This document shows, piece by piece, positions 30,646 through 57,485 of a DNA stretch of 64,000 nt. Within the stretch, counting starts at the first letter, position 1. Every line of letters starts with the position of its first letter. The DNA is from Flaccisagitta enflata. Its lineage: Eukaryota; Chaetognatha; Sagittoidea; Aphragmophora. The stretch lies in the NCBI GenBank assembly GCA_965153355.1, contig OZ231126.1, positions 90,892,001-90,956,000 of the forward strand, given 5' to 3'. Below the pieces are notes generated by a model. That model worked only from the letters and a program-made list of their open reading frames with translations. It made no database searches and was not told the origin of the DNA. Position numbers and translations under genes: made by a program.

Positions 30646-31134
30646 CAAATGATACAGAAAGATGGGAGTTGAAGGGGGGGAGGGTTACTTACAATCAACC
30701 GTTATGAGGATAGCCTGTTTAGAGAAAAAAAGAAATAAAAGAAAAAGAAAAAGAAAAAGAAGAAAAAAGAAAGAAAAGAAACATGAAACAAGAAGATATA
30801 TACTGCCTCAGCAGCAAAAAAATTTTTGAGACTGTATGCTGATGACAGACAAACAAACACACAGACAGACAGACAGACAGTATAATGAAAACCAACAAAA
30901 AGACAGACAGACAGACACATAGATGCAGGATGGTTAAACAGACTGCAATTTGTTATGGATAGACGCATCCTTCAATGCAAAGGCAATTAGAGATGAACCG
31001 TACTATCAAACTGCGTTTTTCCATTCTCTCTTTCTCTCTCTATTTTCCTTTTATTTTATATGTAGCTATCTCTATCTTTTTTTCACATTTTCATTGAGGT
31101 ATCATACTTTTGGTCAAAAAAAGCTACACTAGTG

Positions 31135-31751
31135 CCCCCAGGGTGGAAAAAAGTTCAAGTTGAGTGACCATTGCCCCCAATGCATTGCCCCTGCTTGGTT
31201 TTTTAGGCTCTACTCAATGTGGGGAAGTGTTTTCTAGCCAAATTCAAATCATCCTTGGGGCGCTTTTTGAAAAAAGTGAAAAATTCAAAAAATTTTGCAT
31301 GATTTTCAAAAAAGCAATTTGCAGGTTGGTTCAACTTATTTTCTGATAGCATATTGTTATTCCTGATGAAATTCCCTTTAATTTGATAGGTCGCACTATA
31401 GGGTTTTGAAAAGAAATTAAAGTTTCATTTCTTATGCTACCGTTACAAAAATCATAACGGTGGCCTAAAATATGAAAATTGTATTTCTATTTAAAACCCT
31501 ATAGTGCGACCTATCAAATAAAAGGGAATTTTGCCAGGATTAACAATATGCTGTCAAAAAATAAGTCAGACTAACCTGTAAAATTTTGTATGCAAAATCA
31601 AGCTAAAAATCTTGAATTTTTCATTTTATTTAAAAAGCGCCCCAAGGATGATTTGATTTTGGCTAGAAAACACTTCCCCACATTGAGTAGAGCCTACAAA
31701 ACCAGGTGGGGGCAATGGTCACTAAACTTGAACTTTTTTCCACCCTGGGGG
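31135..31751. mobile_element. 617-bp foldback element, near-perfect inverted repeat, 8-bp duplication
   Basis: The arms of about 295 bases run from CCCCCAGGGTGGAAAAAAGT on the left to its exact inverse on the right. The centre is at about 31440. CACTAGTG flanks both sides (31127-31134 and 31752-31759). The arms still match at most positions, including TTGGGGCGCTTTTTGA and TATAGGGTTTTGA blocks, so the element is young or its arms are being corrected against each other. Confidence 0.85.
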
Positions 31752-32042
31752 CACTAGTGGCTAACTTCCACCCTGCTGCACATCATGAGAGGTATATGGC
31801 CATAATCAGGAGACATCAGAGCTTACTTTTACATAGGTTTTGAGCCGTGTGAAGCCGTGCAAGTTTTTAACAAGTCCAGTTTATTTTCCTGCACAAATTA
31901 GGTTAAACATTTTTTAGGAAATTCTCTCTTTAATAAAACTGTTTTCAATCTCGTCATGACTTTTTTGGTTTTTTTTATCAATTAGGACACAGGACCCCCT
32001 GAAAAAAAATTTTTGTCAATACTTTCCAACTTTCTTCCTGTA

Positions 32043-32248
32043 AAACGAAGCCGGATACACGGCTACCCCAGTCGCGTGCGGGTGGGCAGGGACCATATTT
32101 GAGGTCAGTGAAGCATTTGGGCAGGAGCGGTATAGCCAAAAAAAACCATAAACGCCAAAAAAGTAAAGTGTGACGGGCGGACGGACGGACGGACGGACGG
32201 ACGGACCGACAAAGCGGGGTGTAGAGTCTCGTAGCATGCGACTAAAAA
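32043..32248 (-). mobile_element. Hairpin element, type A
   Basis: It has AACGAAGCCGGATACACGGC, GTCGCGTGCGGGTGGGCAGG and AAAGTAAAGTGTGACGGGCG. A GGACGGACGGAC microsatellite follows and it ends GTCTCGTAGCATGCGAC plus TAAAAAG. Confidence 0.75.
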
Positions 32249-32700
32249 GTGGGATCAATGATTCCACAGAATTTTGGGAATTTTTCAGCACTGCCTCACT
32301 TCTTACTAACCCTACGAGTAAATAAACAGCTTTCTTGAACTAGAATTGGTTGAAACTTGCTCCAGGCATATATATTTGTTCGTAGACGACTTTTAAGTCA
32401 TATTGGCGATGGTCATATTTTGGCCTAAAAAGCCTTAGATGCGCGCAGAATAACAGATTGGCAGCACTGTGGGATGGTCTCAAGGCAGGACGTATGATAA
32501 TAAGCTAAACAGGGACTGTTACTCATTGATTACTATTGTATTGCACTCATTGATTACTAAAGTCTTTAAAAACTGGATACGTGAATTGCTCGATTTCACA
32601 AGCCTCATTCTTTGATCAGTTTAAACTTTAAAGGTCAACGTGGTTGGGCGACACTGCCCAATCCTGGACGAGTCGATTACGTATACGCGCGTCCATCTCA

Positions 32701-32703
<3 letters not shown>

Positions 32704-32781
<78 letters not shown>
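32704..32781 (+). repeat. (TC)n microsatellite
   Basis: A pure TC run followed by TCTGTCTGTC. Confidence 0.97.
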
Positions 32782-32784
<3 letters not shown>

Positions 32785-32799
32785 CTCTGTCTGTCTGTC

Positions 32800-35387
32800 A
32801 GTCTGTCTTCTTTCTTCTCCTTTCTCTGTCATAAGTCTCGCTAGCTCAAAAACTACGTTCCAAAGTCTTTGATAGTCAAACCATGCATGGCCTTTAAGTG
32901 TGTCAACAAATGCGACTCTTTCTGTTCAGATCACATTTTCGCTCAAACTTTTTTAAAAAATCTAAAAAACAAAAACAAAATTTAAATCTTTTGTATTTTT
33001 GGAAGTGATACACGAGCAAAGCTTTTCTGTGATGAAATGCTATCTCTTGCCAAAGACGCTCTTCTATATCGTTTTCTTGATTGCTTCACTGACACTAAAA
33101 GATTTTGACCCAACACAAGCAAGCTTCAAAAACAATACACTTTTTTATTTAATAATAGACTTTTTTATAAGAGACATGAGCCTGAGATTTGCCAAAATTT
33201 TAAGAACAAAATAAGAGAATGATCAGGCTGAGATCCAGTTTTAAAATTTGTAAGGGAAATCACTGTTAGAATCGTAATAAAATAAATGATAATTATTCAA
33301 ATTTTTTAGTGAAATTGGTAATTTTTTTGAAAAATACTACTTCTTTTGTGATTTTATCTTTAAAACTAGGCAAGATATTTAATGTTCTACAATAATGAAC
33401 AAGTTTTTTACTAAAGATACATAGAATATCATTAAATACACTTTTTTTACACATTGAAAAAATTAAGAACAATTTAAGAGACATTGGGCCTCAAAACGGC
33501 AAAACATTTAAGAGAACCCAGGCTGAGTTCAAAAAAGGTTGTCTCTTATAAAATAAAAAAAGTGTAGATATTGGGACGGATCAAGTACCACCATTTGCAT
33601 GTATCATTAAACTTTTAGCCTCTTCCTCGTGATTAAAATTCATGTTTCCGTACGTCTTATATTTTGCTTTCTTGGAAATGAACTTAGTTGTCCATTATTC
33701 AACAATGTAAGTTTTTTTGTTTTTTTTTCGTTAGCTCAAATTCTATGCACTATAAAAGATAATTTGTAAGAAGACAAAGGGGTTTTCGCATTGGTCGTAT
33801 TATCTAGATATTTTCTCAATATTTCCTATGTAATACCTTAATAATTTTCCCAATGCGAAAACTCCTTTAGTAGACCTAATCGTAGACTGCTTTCTCAATG
33901 AAACTTGATCAAGTGGTATAACAAGTTGAACAATATCCCTCACTAAACATAAACACATATCATTTCCCTCCGACATTTTTCGTCTCCTAAGACATCTGAC
34001 CGTTGGTTGTGTGTGTGCTCTCACGTTAAATCTGCGGATTATGTACGCATATCGACGTAATCACGTAAGCGTATTGGCAAAGCACTTGTTTTGTACGCTC
34101 AAGACTAAAAACCACTTTTCTCCCTCGTTCCCTTTCTCTCTTTCTCTCTCGGTTGTTTTTCATCTCCAAGTCCAATTCCAATCATTTTTACGATGAAACA
34201 AACGACATCAAATTTAAGATAAGAGCGGGACGTCACGTACTTGAAATTCTTTTTGCCAAAAAAAAAAAAAAAAAAAAAGAAAAAAAAATATAAAAGCACT
34301 CAATACTCTCGACCCTTCTCCGCCTCTACTCTCTCATTTTTTTTTCTTCTCGAGACAGGCAGCTGAAACTCCGTTGCGGACCATTAATTCTGAACGAGTG
34401 GCGTCATTGTTTCGTCGGAAAAATCTTAGCTTTGACGGATTGTATCGAAATTTCTTACATTTGCGGCGGCTTCAATTCAATTTTAAATTTTATGTACCAA
34501 TCTTTCTCCTGTTCACTTTACATTCATGCCAATTCAGCGCCCTGATTCTGGTCGGTTTGGCCTGGGTTCTAGAAGTTTTCAGGTGGGTTTGTCTCGTACA
34601 ACGCAGATCCCCATGATTGATCCATATGTACTGAATATTATCATCAATATCATCATCGCTATCACTGATATTGTCATTCCAGGCTATTGTCCTACATAGG
34701 ATTGGACAAAAAAGAAAAAAATCTCAGTATTACTAATAATTATTATAGGGAGGTAAACCAAAGATTTGGTTCTTTTCAAAACTTAAAATTGGCATCATTA
34801 TCAGAAAAAGAATTGTTTTAGCTTTCATTTGATGTATCACAATATAGGATTCAAGAAATTTGTGCATTGAAATAAATATCCCTGTGATAATGTGTTTACA
34901 AACGCTTCTGTCAATTTCTAAACTGATCAGTAACATAATTCACACAAAAAGAATCAGATTTGGGGAAGCAAAACAAGATCTTCTTTTAATTTCTATAGTG
35001 AAACATCTGCTGTTTCTTTTTTTTTATGGCGTCTAAGGGCGTCGTCGTATAACGGAAACGAAAACAGATTTGAAATCACCATACTTTGGAGATATAGTGG
35101 GTAACCCAACTTAACTCGACGTGGCCTAGATCGGTCATGATAACCCTATCTTCTAAGCTTCTTTAAGACTGACATTTTTTAATCGATTTTCATAGAAAAA
35201 AAAACTTAACCCAGGCATAAAATTGGCTATTATTGACAAGATTTCAAATCACCACAACATCATTTAGCTTTTATTATCGCTTGGGCTCATATTCAACCTA
35301 AAATTCCGACACAGCTTTTTTCGCTCGGTTTCTAAGGGACCAAACCATTTTGACTTTCCTAAATAGTATTACGGATGATGGGGTAAC
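32800..35387. other. Unassigned region between MFSD6 and AKR
   Basis: No exon is supported. A weak - strand frame near 33800-34024 and a + strand frame at 34374-34616 have no family resemblance. A poly-A tract lies at 34259-34289. Confidence 0.35.
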
Positions 35388-35645
35388 AGTAATGGCGGCT
35401 ATCGCCGAGAGGAAAAAAGTCGTAAGCATTCGTCACTTTTCACCAAGCTTTTGTCTTTAGTCACTGCAATTTTTTTTTATTTGTTAGATCAAATAAAAAG
35501 CAATTGCTTGTATGGATTGCACTAAAAATCATAGAAAAATAGGACTGAGCCAAATGAGCTAGATGAGCAAAATCACTCAAAATCATTAAACCAGACAACC
35601 AGCTAGGCTAACTGACATGCTTTCTTGTATTTGCATGATGGGGTA
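35388..35645 (+). repeat. Dispersed repeat R1, copy 2 (uninterrupted)
   Basis: AATGGCGGCTATCGCCGAGAGG, then AAAAAAGTCGTAAGCATTCG, TTTGTCTTTAGTCACTGCAA and GGACTGAGCCAAATGAGCTA. It matches 13637 onwards without the 1.1-kb insertion and so serves as the empty site. Confidence 0.7.
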
Positions 35646-35647
35646 TG

Positions 35648-37445
35648 GGTCCCAGTGCAAACGAAGGCAAAATAAGACAACTATACATATTTATAACCTG
35701 CTTTTCTTATAAATTAAAACAAGTTAAAGTATACTTTATTTTTTTACTTTTATTATTCTCATACACAATGCTTAAAAATAAGAATAAACCAACAAACTTG
35801 ATATTGCATTGATGAGAGGCAGAAACAATCACTCACTTGCAAGAATTTAGGAGGCAATCAGGTGAAATTCTAAGACTGTCTCCAGATGCAAATTTTTGCA
35901 TCTCTAAAAACATAGCCCTTTTCTTTCATGTTTTTAGAATGAGGCTAAGTTTTTGGAAATACAAATTTATCAAATTAGAAGCCAGCTTAGAATTTCACCC
36001 AAGACAATTCAGATTGCAAAATCAAATTTTTTTTATATACTATCTAGCTCAAAAGTATAGACACAAAATAAGCATTAATTAATTTATTTGATAAATAATA
36101 TATAATATAATTCTAGAATATGTTTAATATTTAGTGTGTCCCTCCTGGGCATTAACATCCACCTTCATACGCCTCAGTATGCTTTTGTAGAGAGATTTGT
36201 AGTAAGTTGGTGAGATCTTCCCAAGATTTTTAGAGCAATTTTTTTCAACCCTGCAGCTGATACTATCTTGCTAAAAAGTATATCGACAAGATACAATACA
36301 GTTCAATCTTTTATCAATTAATGCATATAATATTTGTAAAATACGACTTTCACTTTGTGTGACCTTCTTAGGCATCATCTTAAGCTTTCATACCCTTTGG
36401 TATGCTTTTGTAAAGCAATTGAAGGTGTGATGGTGTGGTGTTCTCCCACATCTAGAGAGCGATACTTTTCAGTTTGGCTTTCGATATGGCGCATTCATAA
36501 TTATGCAGCTCCTTGACAATAATTCACAAAAATTCATCATTGAGGTCTAGACTGTTTCCAGGCCAACCCGGAAACAACTTGACGCCATAGTGAATGCTTC
36601 ATTGTCAGGGCGTTGTGCGCCAGAGCATCACTCTTCTGAATTAGTGTCTTCAACAATTTACAAAATTCTAAAATGCAATTTTTTCACCATTTTTCACTTT
36701 GAGTAGTAACTTTGTTTTGCTTGTCATTTCTAAACGAATAATCTTAGAACAATGTGGTTTGCGCCATTCGATTGGAAATTCGATGAAGTTTCCAGGTGTC
36801 ACCGATTTTCCTATGTTTGCATTATTTCTTTGGTAGTTATGTCCCATTATGCTTGTGGATATACATATTAGCAAGATAGTATTGTGTGTTTTTTGTTTTG
36901 AAGCTGCTTTATTTGAGACCAAAGCAATGCAATGCGAGTTAGATTAGGGCTGTGTCCAGCCAACCACCAAAGAGTTTTACACTGTTTCATTTGTCATTGC
37001 CTCGTGGGAGTGACATAATATGCTGGAGCGCTATCATCCATCAACTAACTGCAATTTTTGTTATTTTTTATTTGGAGTAGCAATCTTGTCTTGTCTGTTA
37101 TTTCTAAACGCTTCAACTTACAGAAACACGGTTGGTGCCATTAAATCAGAAACTTGATCTAGTTTTTGAATCTTGATTTTTCTATCAATTTTATATTCTA
37201 AGCGGAGATATTGCCAATAACGCTTGTGTCTATACTTATGAGCTAGATAGTATCAACAATTTTTGCACTATCTATCTTCATTTTTCTTACATTTAAGTCA
37301 GATATCAATTATGTTTCATGCAAAAATATCATTAATAAAAATAAATAAACCTATTTTTTGTTTAAAAAATCATCATTTGATGATATAAAAAAGTGTTAAA
37401 AAAATGTGTTGACTCATTAAATTTTGTCTTTGTTTGCACTGTGAC
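35648..37445 (-). pseudogene. Fossil Tc1/mariner-type transposon
   Basis: The left terminus CCCAGTGCAAACGAAGGCAA and the right inverse TTGTCTTTGTTTGCACTGTG bound 1.8 kb. On the - strand, peptide remnants of a DDE transposase survive in broken frames. Near 36650-36530 there is ALAHNALTM, then FPGWPGNSLDLND. Near 37050-36905 there is DDSAPAYY, then AGHSPNLTRIALLWSQIKQ, which recalls the (W/P)GxSPDLNPIENLW block. A third remnant of the C-terminal region is at about 36240-36150. The two to three partial copies suggest a tandem or a rearranged element. It is heavily stopped and dead. Confidence 0.6.
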
Positions 37446-37606
37446 ATAATGGGTCACCCACTTTAATAAGCTCTGCTCTCAATTTGCCAAAAGAAGACAC
37501 ACGAAACCATTTATTTTCCAGTCGGCGATGGCCATGTAAATATTGGTAATTTATTCTACTGTATTAACAACTTTAGGTCTGAATTTGATGTCGCAAACCG
37601 AGAGAA

Positions 37607-52482
<14,876 letters not shown>

Positions 52483-53214
52483 GTAAAGCCTTAACGCCTG
52501 CGCCAAGTCATTGTTTTGCTCAGGACCATCACTTTTGTCCACAGTGAATGCCTTGTGAATTCAATTAGTCCTAAGACGATCAATAGCTCTCTTTTGTTAC
52601 CCATTACAGATAATTAGATGTACTGTACTGTTGAGGATTAGGCCAGACTGACTGTCTATCTTGATCAACCAACACTGCGATATATACAGTAGATGTCGTC
52701 TATACTTGGAAATACGGGGGCCCTCATATCCTAATTATCATTTGTGTAAATGAAATGAGACTGTGTATGTATTATGCTTATGTCCTATAGGGTTGATGAT
52801 GGGGTATGGCAGCTCTGTTAATAGAAAATTCTTTTAAATCTACTAAATCAAATTTGTTTGGTTGTATCAGCTTCTGGAATTGGTCTAGTGGTTAACTCAC
52901 TTGGCTTAAGGGTTATCTTGATTAGATTATTTAGTCAAAGGTTCCAAGTTCGGATCCTAGACTGGTTATGTACTTTAAGCAAATGGATGAAGCTGAAATT
53001 CTGCAAAAAATATGATTGATCCTAAAATTTTATACTTAAAGTAAGTTTTCTCAAAAGATCCTCAGAACGTTGTCCAAGGCTCTCGAGACTGTGATTTTTG
53101 AATTCCTTGTCAGAAACTGTGTGGAAACAGTGAAAAGGGTGATTTTTTGACAAAACCTAGATTTAAAATCACACTCTTCATCATCATTACTATCCTCAGA
53201 AATTTTGCCCCCAT
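52483..53214. other. AKR intron 3 start, with tRNA-like segment
   Basis: No further AKR exon is recognised. The tRNA-like segment at 52875-52965 is listed separately. The rest is unassigned. Confidence 0.4.
52875..52965 (+). ncRNA. tRNA-like segment (SINE head candidate)
   Basis: TGGTCTAGTGGTTAACTC resembles a tRNA D-arm and A box. AGTTCGGATCCTAG about 60 bases later resembles the T-arm and B box (GGTTCGANTCC). The spacing is longer than in a standard tRNA and no clean acceptor stem forms, so a tRNA-derived SINE is likelier than a functional tRNA. Confidence 0.35.
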
Positions 53215-53378
53215 TTTTAGTTGCGGACACGCAACTGTAAAAGAGGCTTTGTCCATCCGTCGGTTGGTTGATTGGTCGGTTGGTCGGTCCATCACGCTCG
53301 AGTTGAAAAGTGGGAAAACGCATGTTTCCACCCCTGCCCACCCGTCCGCAACTGATGGACGTGTATCCGGCCTTGTTT
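53215..53378 (+). mobile_element. Hairpin element, type B/F variant
   Basis: TTTTTAGTTGCGGACACGCA, then ACTGTAAAAGAGGCTTTGTCC. GTTGGTTGATTGGTCGG follows, with GTCCGCAACTG near the far end and GTGTATCCGGCCTTGTT at the end. The stem uses TTGCG/CGCAA instead of GTCGCG/CGCGAC, a compensatory pair. Confidence 0.75.
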
Positions 53379-53461
53379 TCATTGGTTTGACTGCACTGAT
53401 TCTCGCTATGTGACTTTGGCTCGATGTTTGTTGTTGCAAGACCAACCGATAATGATCAAGA

Positions 53462-53595
53462 GAAGATGAAGAAGGAGAAGAAGAAGAAGAAGAGGAAGAG
53501 GAGGAAAAGAGGAAGAGAGGAAGAGAAGGAGGAAAAGAGGAAGAGAGGAAGAGAGGAAGAGAAGGAGGAAAAGAAGAAGAAAGAAGAAGAAAGAG
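53462..53595 (+). repeat. GAAGAAGA / GGAAGAGA purine-rich microsatellite
   Basis: GAAGAAGAAG and AGGAAGAGAGG units. It adjoins a type C hairpin element. Confidence 0.93.
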
Positions 53596-53801
53596 GAACA
53601 AGGCCAACACCTATAAGTTGCGTGTGAGATTTACAGATTGACTTAGAATGACTTAAAATGACTCAGTATACGCTTAAATGACTTTAAATGACTTAAAGAA
53701 ATAAAATTGATAAAAAAGTAAAAGTGTGACGGACCAACAGACCAACCAACCGACGGATGGACAGAAAAAGCGGGGTGTAGAGTAGCGTGCATGCGACTAA
53801 A
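53596..53801 (-). mobile_element. Hairpin element, type C, short
   Basis: GAACAAGGCCAACACCTATA, then AGTTGCGTGTGAGAT, ATGACTTAAAATGACT units and AAAGTGTGACGGACCAACAG. The end is GTAGCGTGCATGCGAC plus TAAAG. Confidence 0.7.
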
Positions 53802-53867
53802 GAGAGAGAGAGAGAGAATGTCATAGACGAAAATGACAAGTGAAAAAAAAAACAGTTAATGTATGGA

Positions 53868-54318
53868 ACTACAGTACGATGGAAGCAATAAGAGCAGTAG
53901 AAAGAGGGCCCTCTATATTCTCACTGTTTAAAGGATGAACCTAAAGCTTTGGTTTTTCTGAAAGCTGATGGTCCAAGGTATTGAGTGAACACAAAATTCC
54001 AAACCAAGTGATTCATAATAAAGCCGCCAATTGATATCTAAAAATTGCATGTGGCGCGATAGCTCTGTTGATAGAGTGATGAACTTGATAAAGTTAATTT
54101 CTCTCTCTTCAGTGTCACAGGTTCAAATCCCGACTAGTGCTGCACTTTTTTTCTTTTTGGTCAATAGTTAGAGCTAGAGGAATAAAACTATATTCACTCA
54201 AAGCTCTTGCTCATCAGCTTTCAGAAAAACCATAATTGAAGCTACTTCATTAGAATAGTAAAGCAGGAAATGACCCTCCATCTGAGGTTCTCATTGCTCC
54301 TATGGTACTGTACCTTCT
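53868..54318. mobile_element. Inverted-repeat element with internal tRNA-like sequence
   Basis: Left ACAGTACGATGGAAGCAATA and the right inverse (CTCATTGCTCCTATGGTACT, then GTACC) match. So do GGTTTTTCTGAAAGCTGATG near 53959 and its inverse near 54210. Between them is a tRNA-like insert (54050-54150). Confidence 0.5.
54052..54150 (+). ncRNA. tRNA-like sequence (SINE head)
   Basis: GCGCGATAGCTCTGTTGATAGAG fits a tRNA D-arm and A box. GGTTCAAATCCCGAC fits the B box. About 50 bases separate them, and a TTTTTTT follows. It is probably a SINE or a tRNA pseudogene rather than a working tRNA. Confidence 0.45.
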
Positions 54319-54717
54319 AGTCGAAATTGCAAAATGAGAAAAATCATTAAAACTAAAACAACTGGATTCCCGAAACATGCATTTTCTCCGCGCTCCTCAA
54401 ATAAACTTCAAAAGTAATAGTAAATGTTGACCAATTTTTGTAAAAATGGACAGGCTTGTGTAAAACATATCTTAACATATTTTAACATATATATCTAAAT
54501 CTCCACGTGAATCACCTCCATCTTCATAGTTTTTCTACCCTAAAAGTGTCTTTTCCCTCAAGTCATACAAGTTTTTTTTTTCTTCGAATTTCTTAACCAA
54601 AACAATTGAAGTAAATTCCAACATTGACTGAGCGTTCAATCCTTTCACACGAACTCTAATTTGGCACTTTGGGACAAAATCGTTTTCTCTAGTGCTTAAG
54701 AGATCAAGATAAAGAAA

Positions 54718-55744
54718 ATGCCTCCAAAAGGGAAAGGAAAACAAAAAATTGATGTTGAAACAACCCCAGCTGAAGAGAACAGTATTGAGATTCTAAGAAA
54801 GGAATTGTCTCAGGTGAAAAAGATTCATGAGGTGACAAATTCTGTTTTTTCTGAGATGCGTAAGGAAACTTCATCTGTTGGTGGGAAGGTGAACAATTTG
54901 ATGGAACGTATCAGTGAGGAAGTCAACAGCATGGTGTCCAAGGTTGTGTGCAAGGCTGTTCCTGACAATGGAGGAATAGCAGCTGAAGCAATGAAAAACA
55001 TTGGGCCACTCACCTTTTAGAAATTGCAAAAGAGCAGGTAGAAATAAACAAAGGGCAAAACTTGTTGAAGCAAGAAATAAGAAATCTGGAAGCTCAACTG
55101 GCGGCATCTAGAAGTTGTTTGGAAGATCAGGATAAAAGAACCATGAATGTTGAACGGATGTGGCAGGAAGAAAAGCAAAAGCATTATCACTCATCAAAGG
55201 ATGATTTTGAAAAAATGAAAGATCTTGTTGCAAAATGGACAGGAATGGATGAATTAAAAAAAATCTCGCCGTGTCACCACAAATCCTTTCATCTGCTCCA
55301 AATGAATTTCATTTAAGGGAAGGAAAAAAGAACAACTTGATTGTCTTTGGTTTAAGGGAAAGTAATGAAGCACTAAATGAAGAAGTTGTTGTTAATAACC
55401 TTTTTCATGATCTTGGAACTGTTATCACAAGTGATGTATATCAATGCTTCAGAGTTGGAAAGTACAACAGTCAGAATTACCAACCGCTTATCATCATACT
55501 GCCATTTGCCATTATCAAAATTGATATCTTAGCCAAAGCAAAAATGCTTAAAGGCAACGAAAAATGGAAAGGAGTGAGCATCACCCATGATTTGACCAAA
55601 ATGCAGTGTGCTGAAGAGAAAACAAATGAGCATCTTCTTCGACAAGAAGCTTTCAAAAGGTATGAAGGCCCATCACCAGAGGAGAAACTTTTAAAAATTT
55701 GGAAAGTTGTTGGTGGATGTGGATCAAGAGCTTTGGCTTTTTGA
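54718..55744 (+). pseudogene. LINE-type ORF1 protein, two frameshifts
   Basis: ATG 54718 opens a basic N-terminus (MPPKGKGKQK) and a heptad-rich coiled coil (EILRKELSQVKKIHEV onward). The frame shifts near 55005 (the continuation is LLEIAKEQVEINKGQNLLKQ) and again in an A8 run at 55257-55264. The last part (NNLIVFGLRES, YQCFRVGKYN, PLIIILPF, GVSITHDLTKMQCAEE) is the RRM-like and C-terminal region of LINE ORF1 proteins of the CR1/L2/Tx1 kind (VFGxxES..VTxDLTxxQ). It ends at TGA 55744. No reverse transcriptase ORF2 follows, so it is an orphan, dead copy. Alternatively it could be a domesticated coiled-coil gene with sequencing errors. Confidence 0.6.
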
Positions 55745-55984
55745 CCTCGCTAATTACAAAAGAATTTTTAAAACTTTATTGAATTGGCCCTTTTTCAGCA
55801 ACAACAGCAACAATAACAGAAATGACAACGACATTTTTTTTTCATCAATCAAATCATCATAAATAACATCATGACAGAAAAGACATTGACACAACATGAA
55901 AAAGGCCATCCCATAGTTCATGTGTAAAAAAAACAAAACAAACGACAAGAACAACATTTACAACACCAATCAAAAGAAATATTC

Positions 55985-56420
55985 CCCAGTGCATTGCCGG
56001 CAGCATGAACATTAGTGAGTAGTGAGGTGAGGAGTAACCTAAAAATTGGAAAAGCCAAGGCACATCATGTCGTGGGAGACATGTTTGATGGTAACTGTAA
56101 CAGTTTTAACCTTAAAAATATCATTTTTGGTTGTCGCATTTTGATTCGAAATGATCTATGCAGGCTCAGGGTTTCCTTGTAGTTATTTCTTTGTCGCTAT
56201 CTTTGTCTCCCCTTTATTTTGTATGTCGCTATCTTTGTCTCTTTTTAGCGAATCTCCTTGAAGCTCTATTATGGCTCTTGCCAATTACAGAAGAGAACTT
56301 GGGCACAAGTATGATGATTTGTTATGATGGTGGTGGTGGTGGTAGTACTGGTGGTGGTGGAGTTGGAGGACGAGGACAAGGACGGGAAGGAGGAGGAGGA
56401 GGAGGAGAAGAAGAAGATTC
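55985..56420. repeat. Left arm of inverted repeat (56.0/58.5 kb)
   Basis: GAACATTAGTGAGTAGTGAG, then GAGGAGTAACC, TTTTTGGTTGTCGCATTTTG and GTAGTTATTTCTTTGTCGCT recur inverted at 58080-58545. It ends in GGTGGTGGTGG and GGAGGAGGAGG tracts that correspond to CTCCTCCTCC on the other arm. Confidence 0.65.
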
Positions 56421-56617
56421 TGTAAAGCTAATCAGACTTTCTAATTGCTTACTGAAGAGGTATATCATGCTTATTTTAAGGCGAAAACTATAATGAAATT
56501 CATATTGCAAGATGATAAAGACTAGGAAGAGGAGGAGGCGGAGAAGGAGAAGGAGAGGGGAGAGATAGAAGAAGAGAAAAGTATATGGAAGTGATACTAC
56601 TTGTCTTGATTGACGCT

Positions 56618-57035
56618 TTTTGGGCAACGGCCCCAAACGGGTTAATGACCTATGCTTTCACACAGCGAACCCCCCCCTCAAACCCCAGTGTCGAGGCCAA
56701 AATTCTAGCCTCAAGGCCCTAATCCCAGTCTCAAGGCCTAAATCCCAGCCTTGAGGCCTAAATCCTAGCATTGAGGCCCAAATCCTAGCCTGAAGGCCTA
56801 AATTTCAGCACTTTGACCAAAATCACAGCCTTCAGGTTAAAATCTCAGCCTCCAGGCTAGGATTTTGGCATCAATGGTAGGATTTGGGCATTGAGGCTTA
56901 GATTTGGGCCTTGAGACTGGGAATAAGGCCTCGAGACTGGGATTTGGGCTTTTAGGCTGGAATTTGGGCCTCGAGAATGGGATTTGAGGGGGAGTACGCT
57001 GGAGGAAAAAAATCCCCATATGTGTGAAAGCTCTT
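56618..57035. mobile_element. Long-TIR MITE, GATGACCTATGC subtype, copy 8
   Basis: Left GGGCAACGGCCCCAAACGGG, then TTAATGACCTATGCTTTCAC. Right AATCCCCATATGTGTGAAAG. The interior is an inverted GGCCTAAATCCCAGCCTTGA minisatellite (56680-56960). Confidence 0.65.
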
Positions 57036-57485
57036 AAAGGACTTTCTGAGACTCTCTAAGCTCTCAGTCCTCTCTGAGAGCTCTTGTTGAGGGAGGCTCT
57101 GAGAGTATTCACCAAACCATGTTTCTGCATTGCTATGGTTGCACGAAACCATTTGTTGTTTAAGGGCGCCAATGCACATGTATGAGAGACTGGTTTATCT
57201 GTCAGTTTGTGTATGTGTCAGTGGGTATCTGTCAGTGTGTATCTGTCAGTGTGTATCTGTCAGTTTGTGTATGTGTATATGTTCCGCCACTGGTCATTGG
57301 GCAAATTGCACATATCAATCAAGTTATGATTTTGATTTTTGTAAAAAAGTATCCCATCTGATTTTCTTCCTCTCCATCTCCCTGATACACGGCTACCTTA
57401 TTTGCTTGCGGGTCTGCAGGAACAGTACTAAATAAAGTTTACCAAGCATTCTGGGAGGGGTATTGATGGAGAAAGCGTCCAAATA

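Noticed and set aside
33800-34024. Possible upstream MFSD6 exon on the - strand (MSEGNDMCLCL..)
   Set aside because: No similarity to MFSD6 helices and no matching acceptor; composition is like the surrounding intergenic DNA.
34374-34616. 80-residue frame with hydrophobic centre
   Set aside because: No recognisable family and no support beyond chance length.
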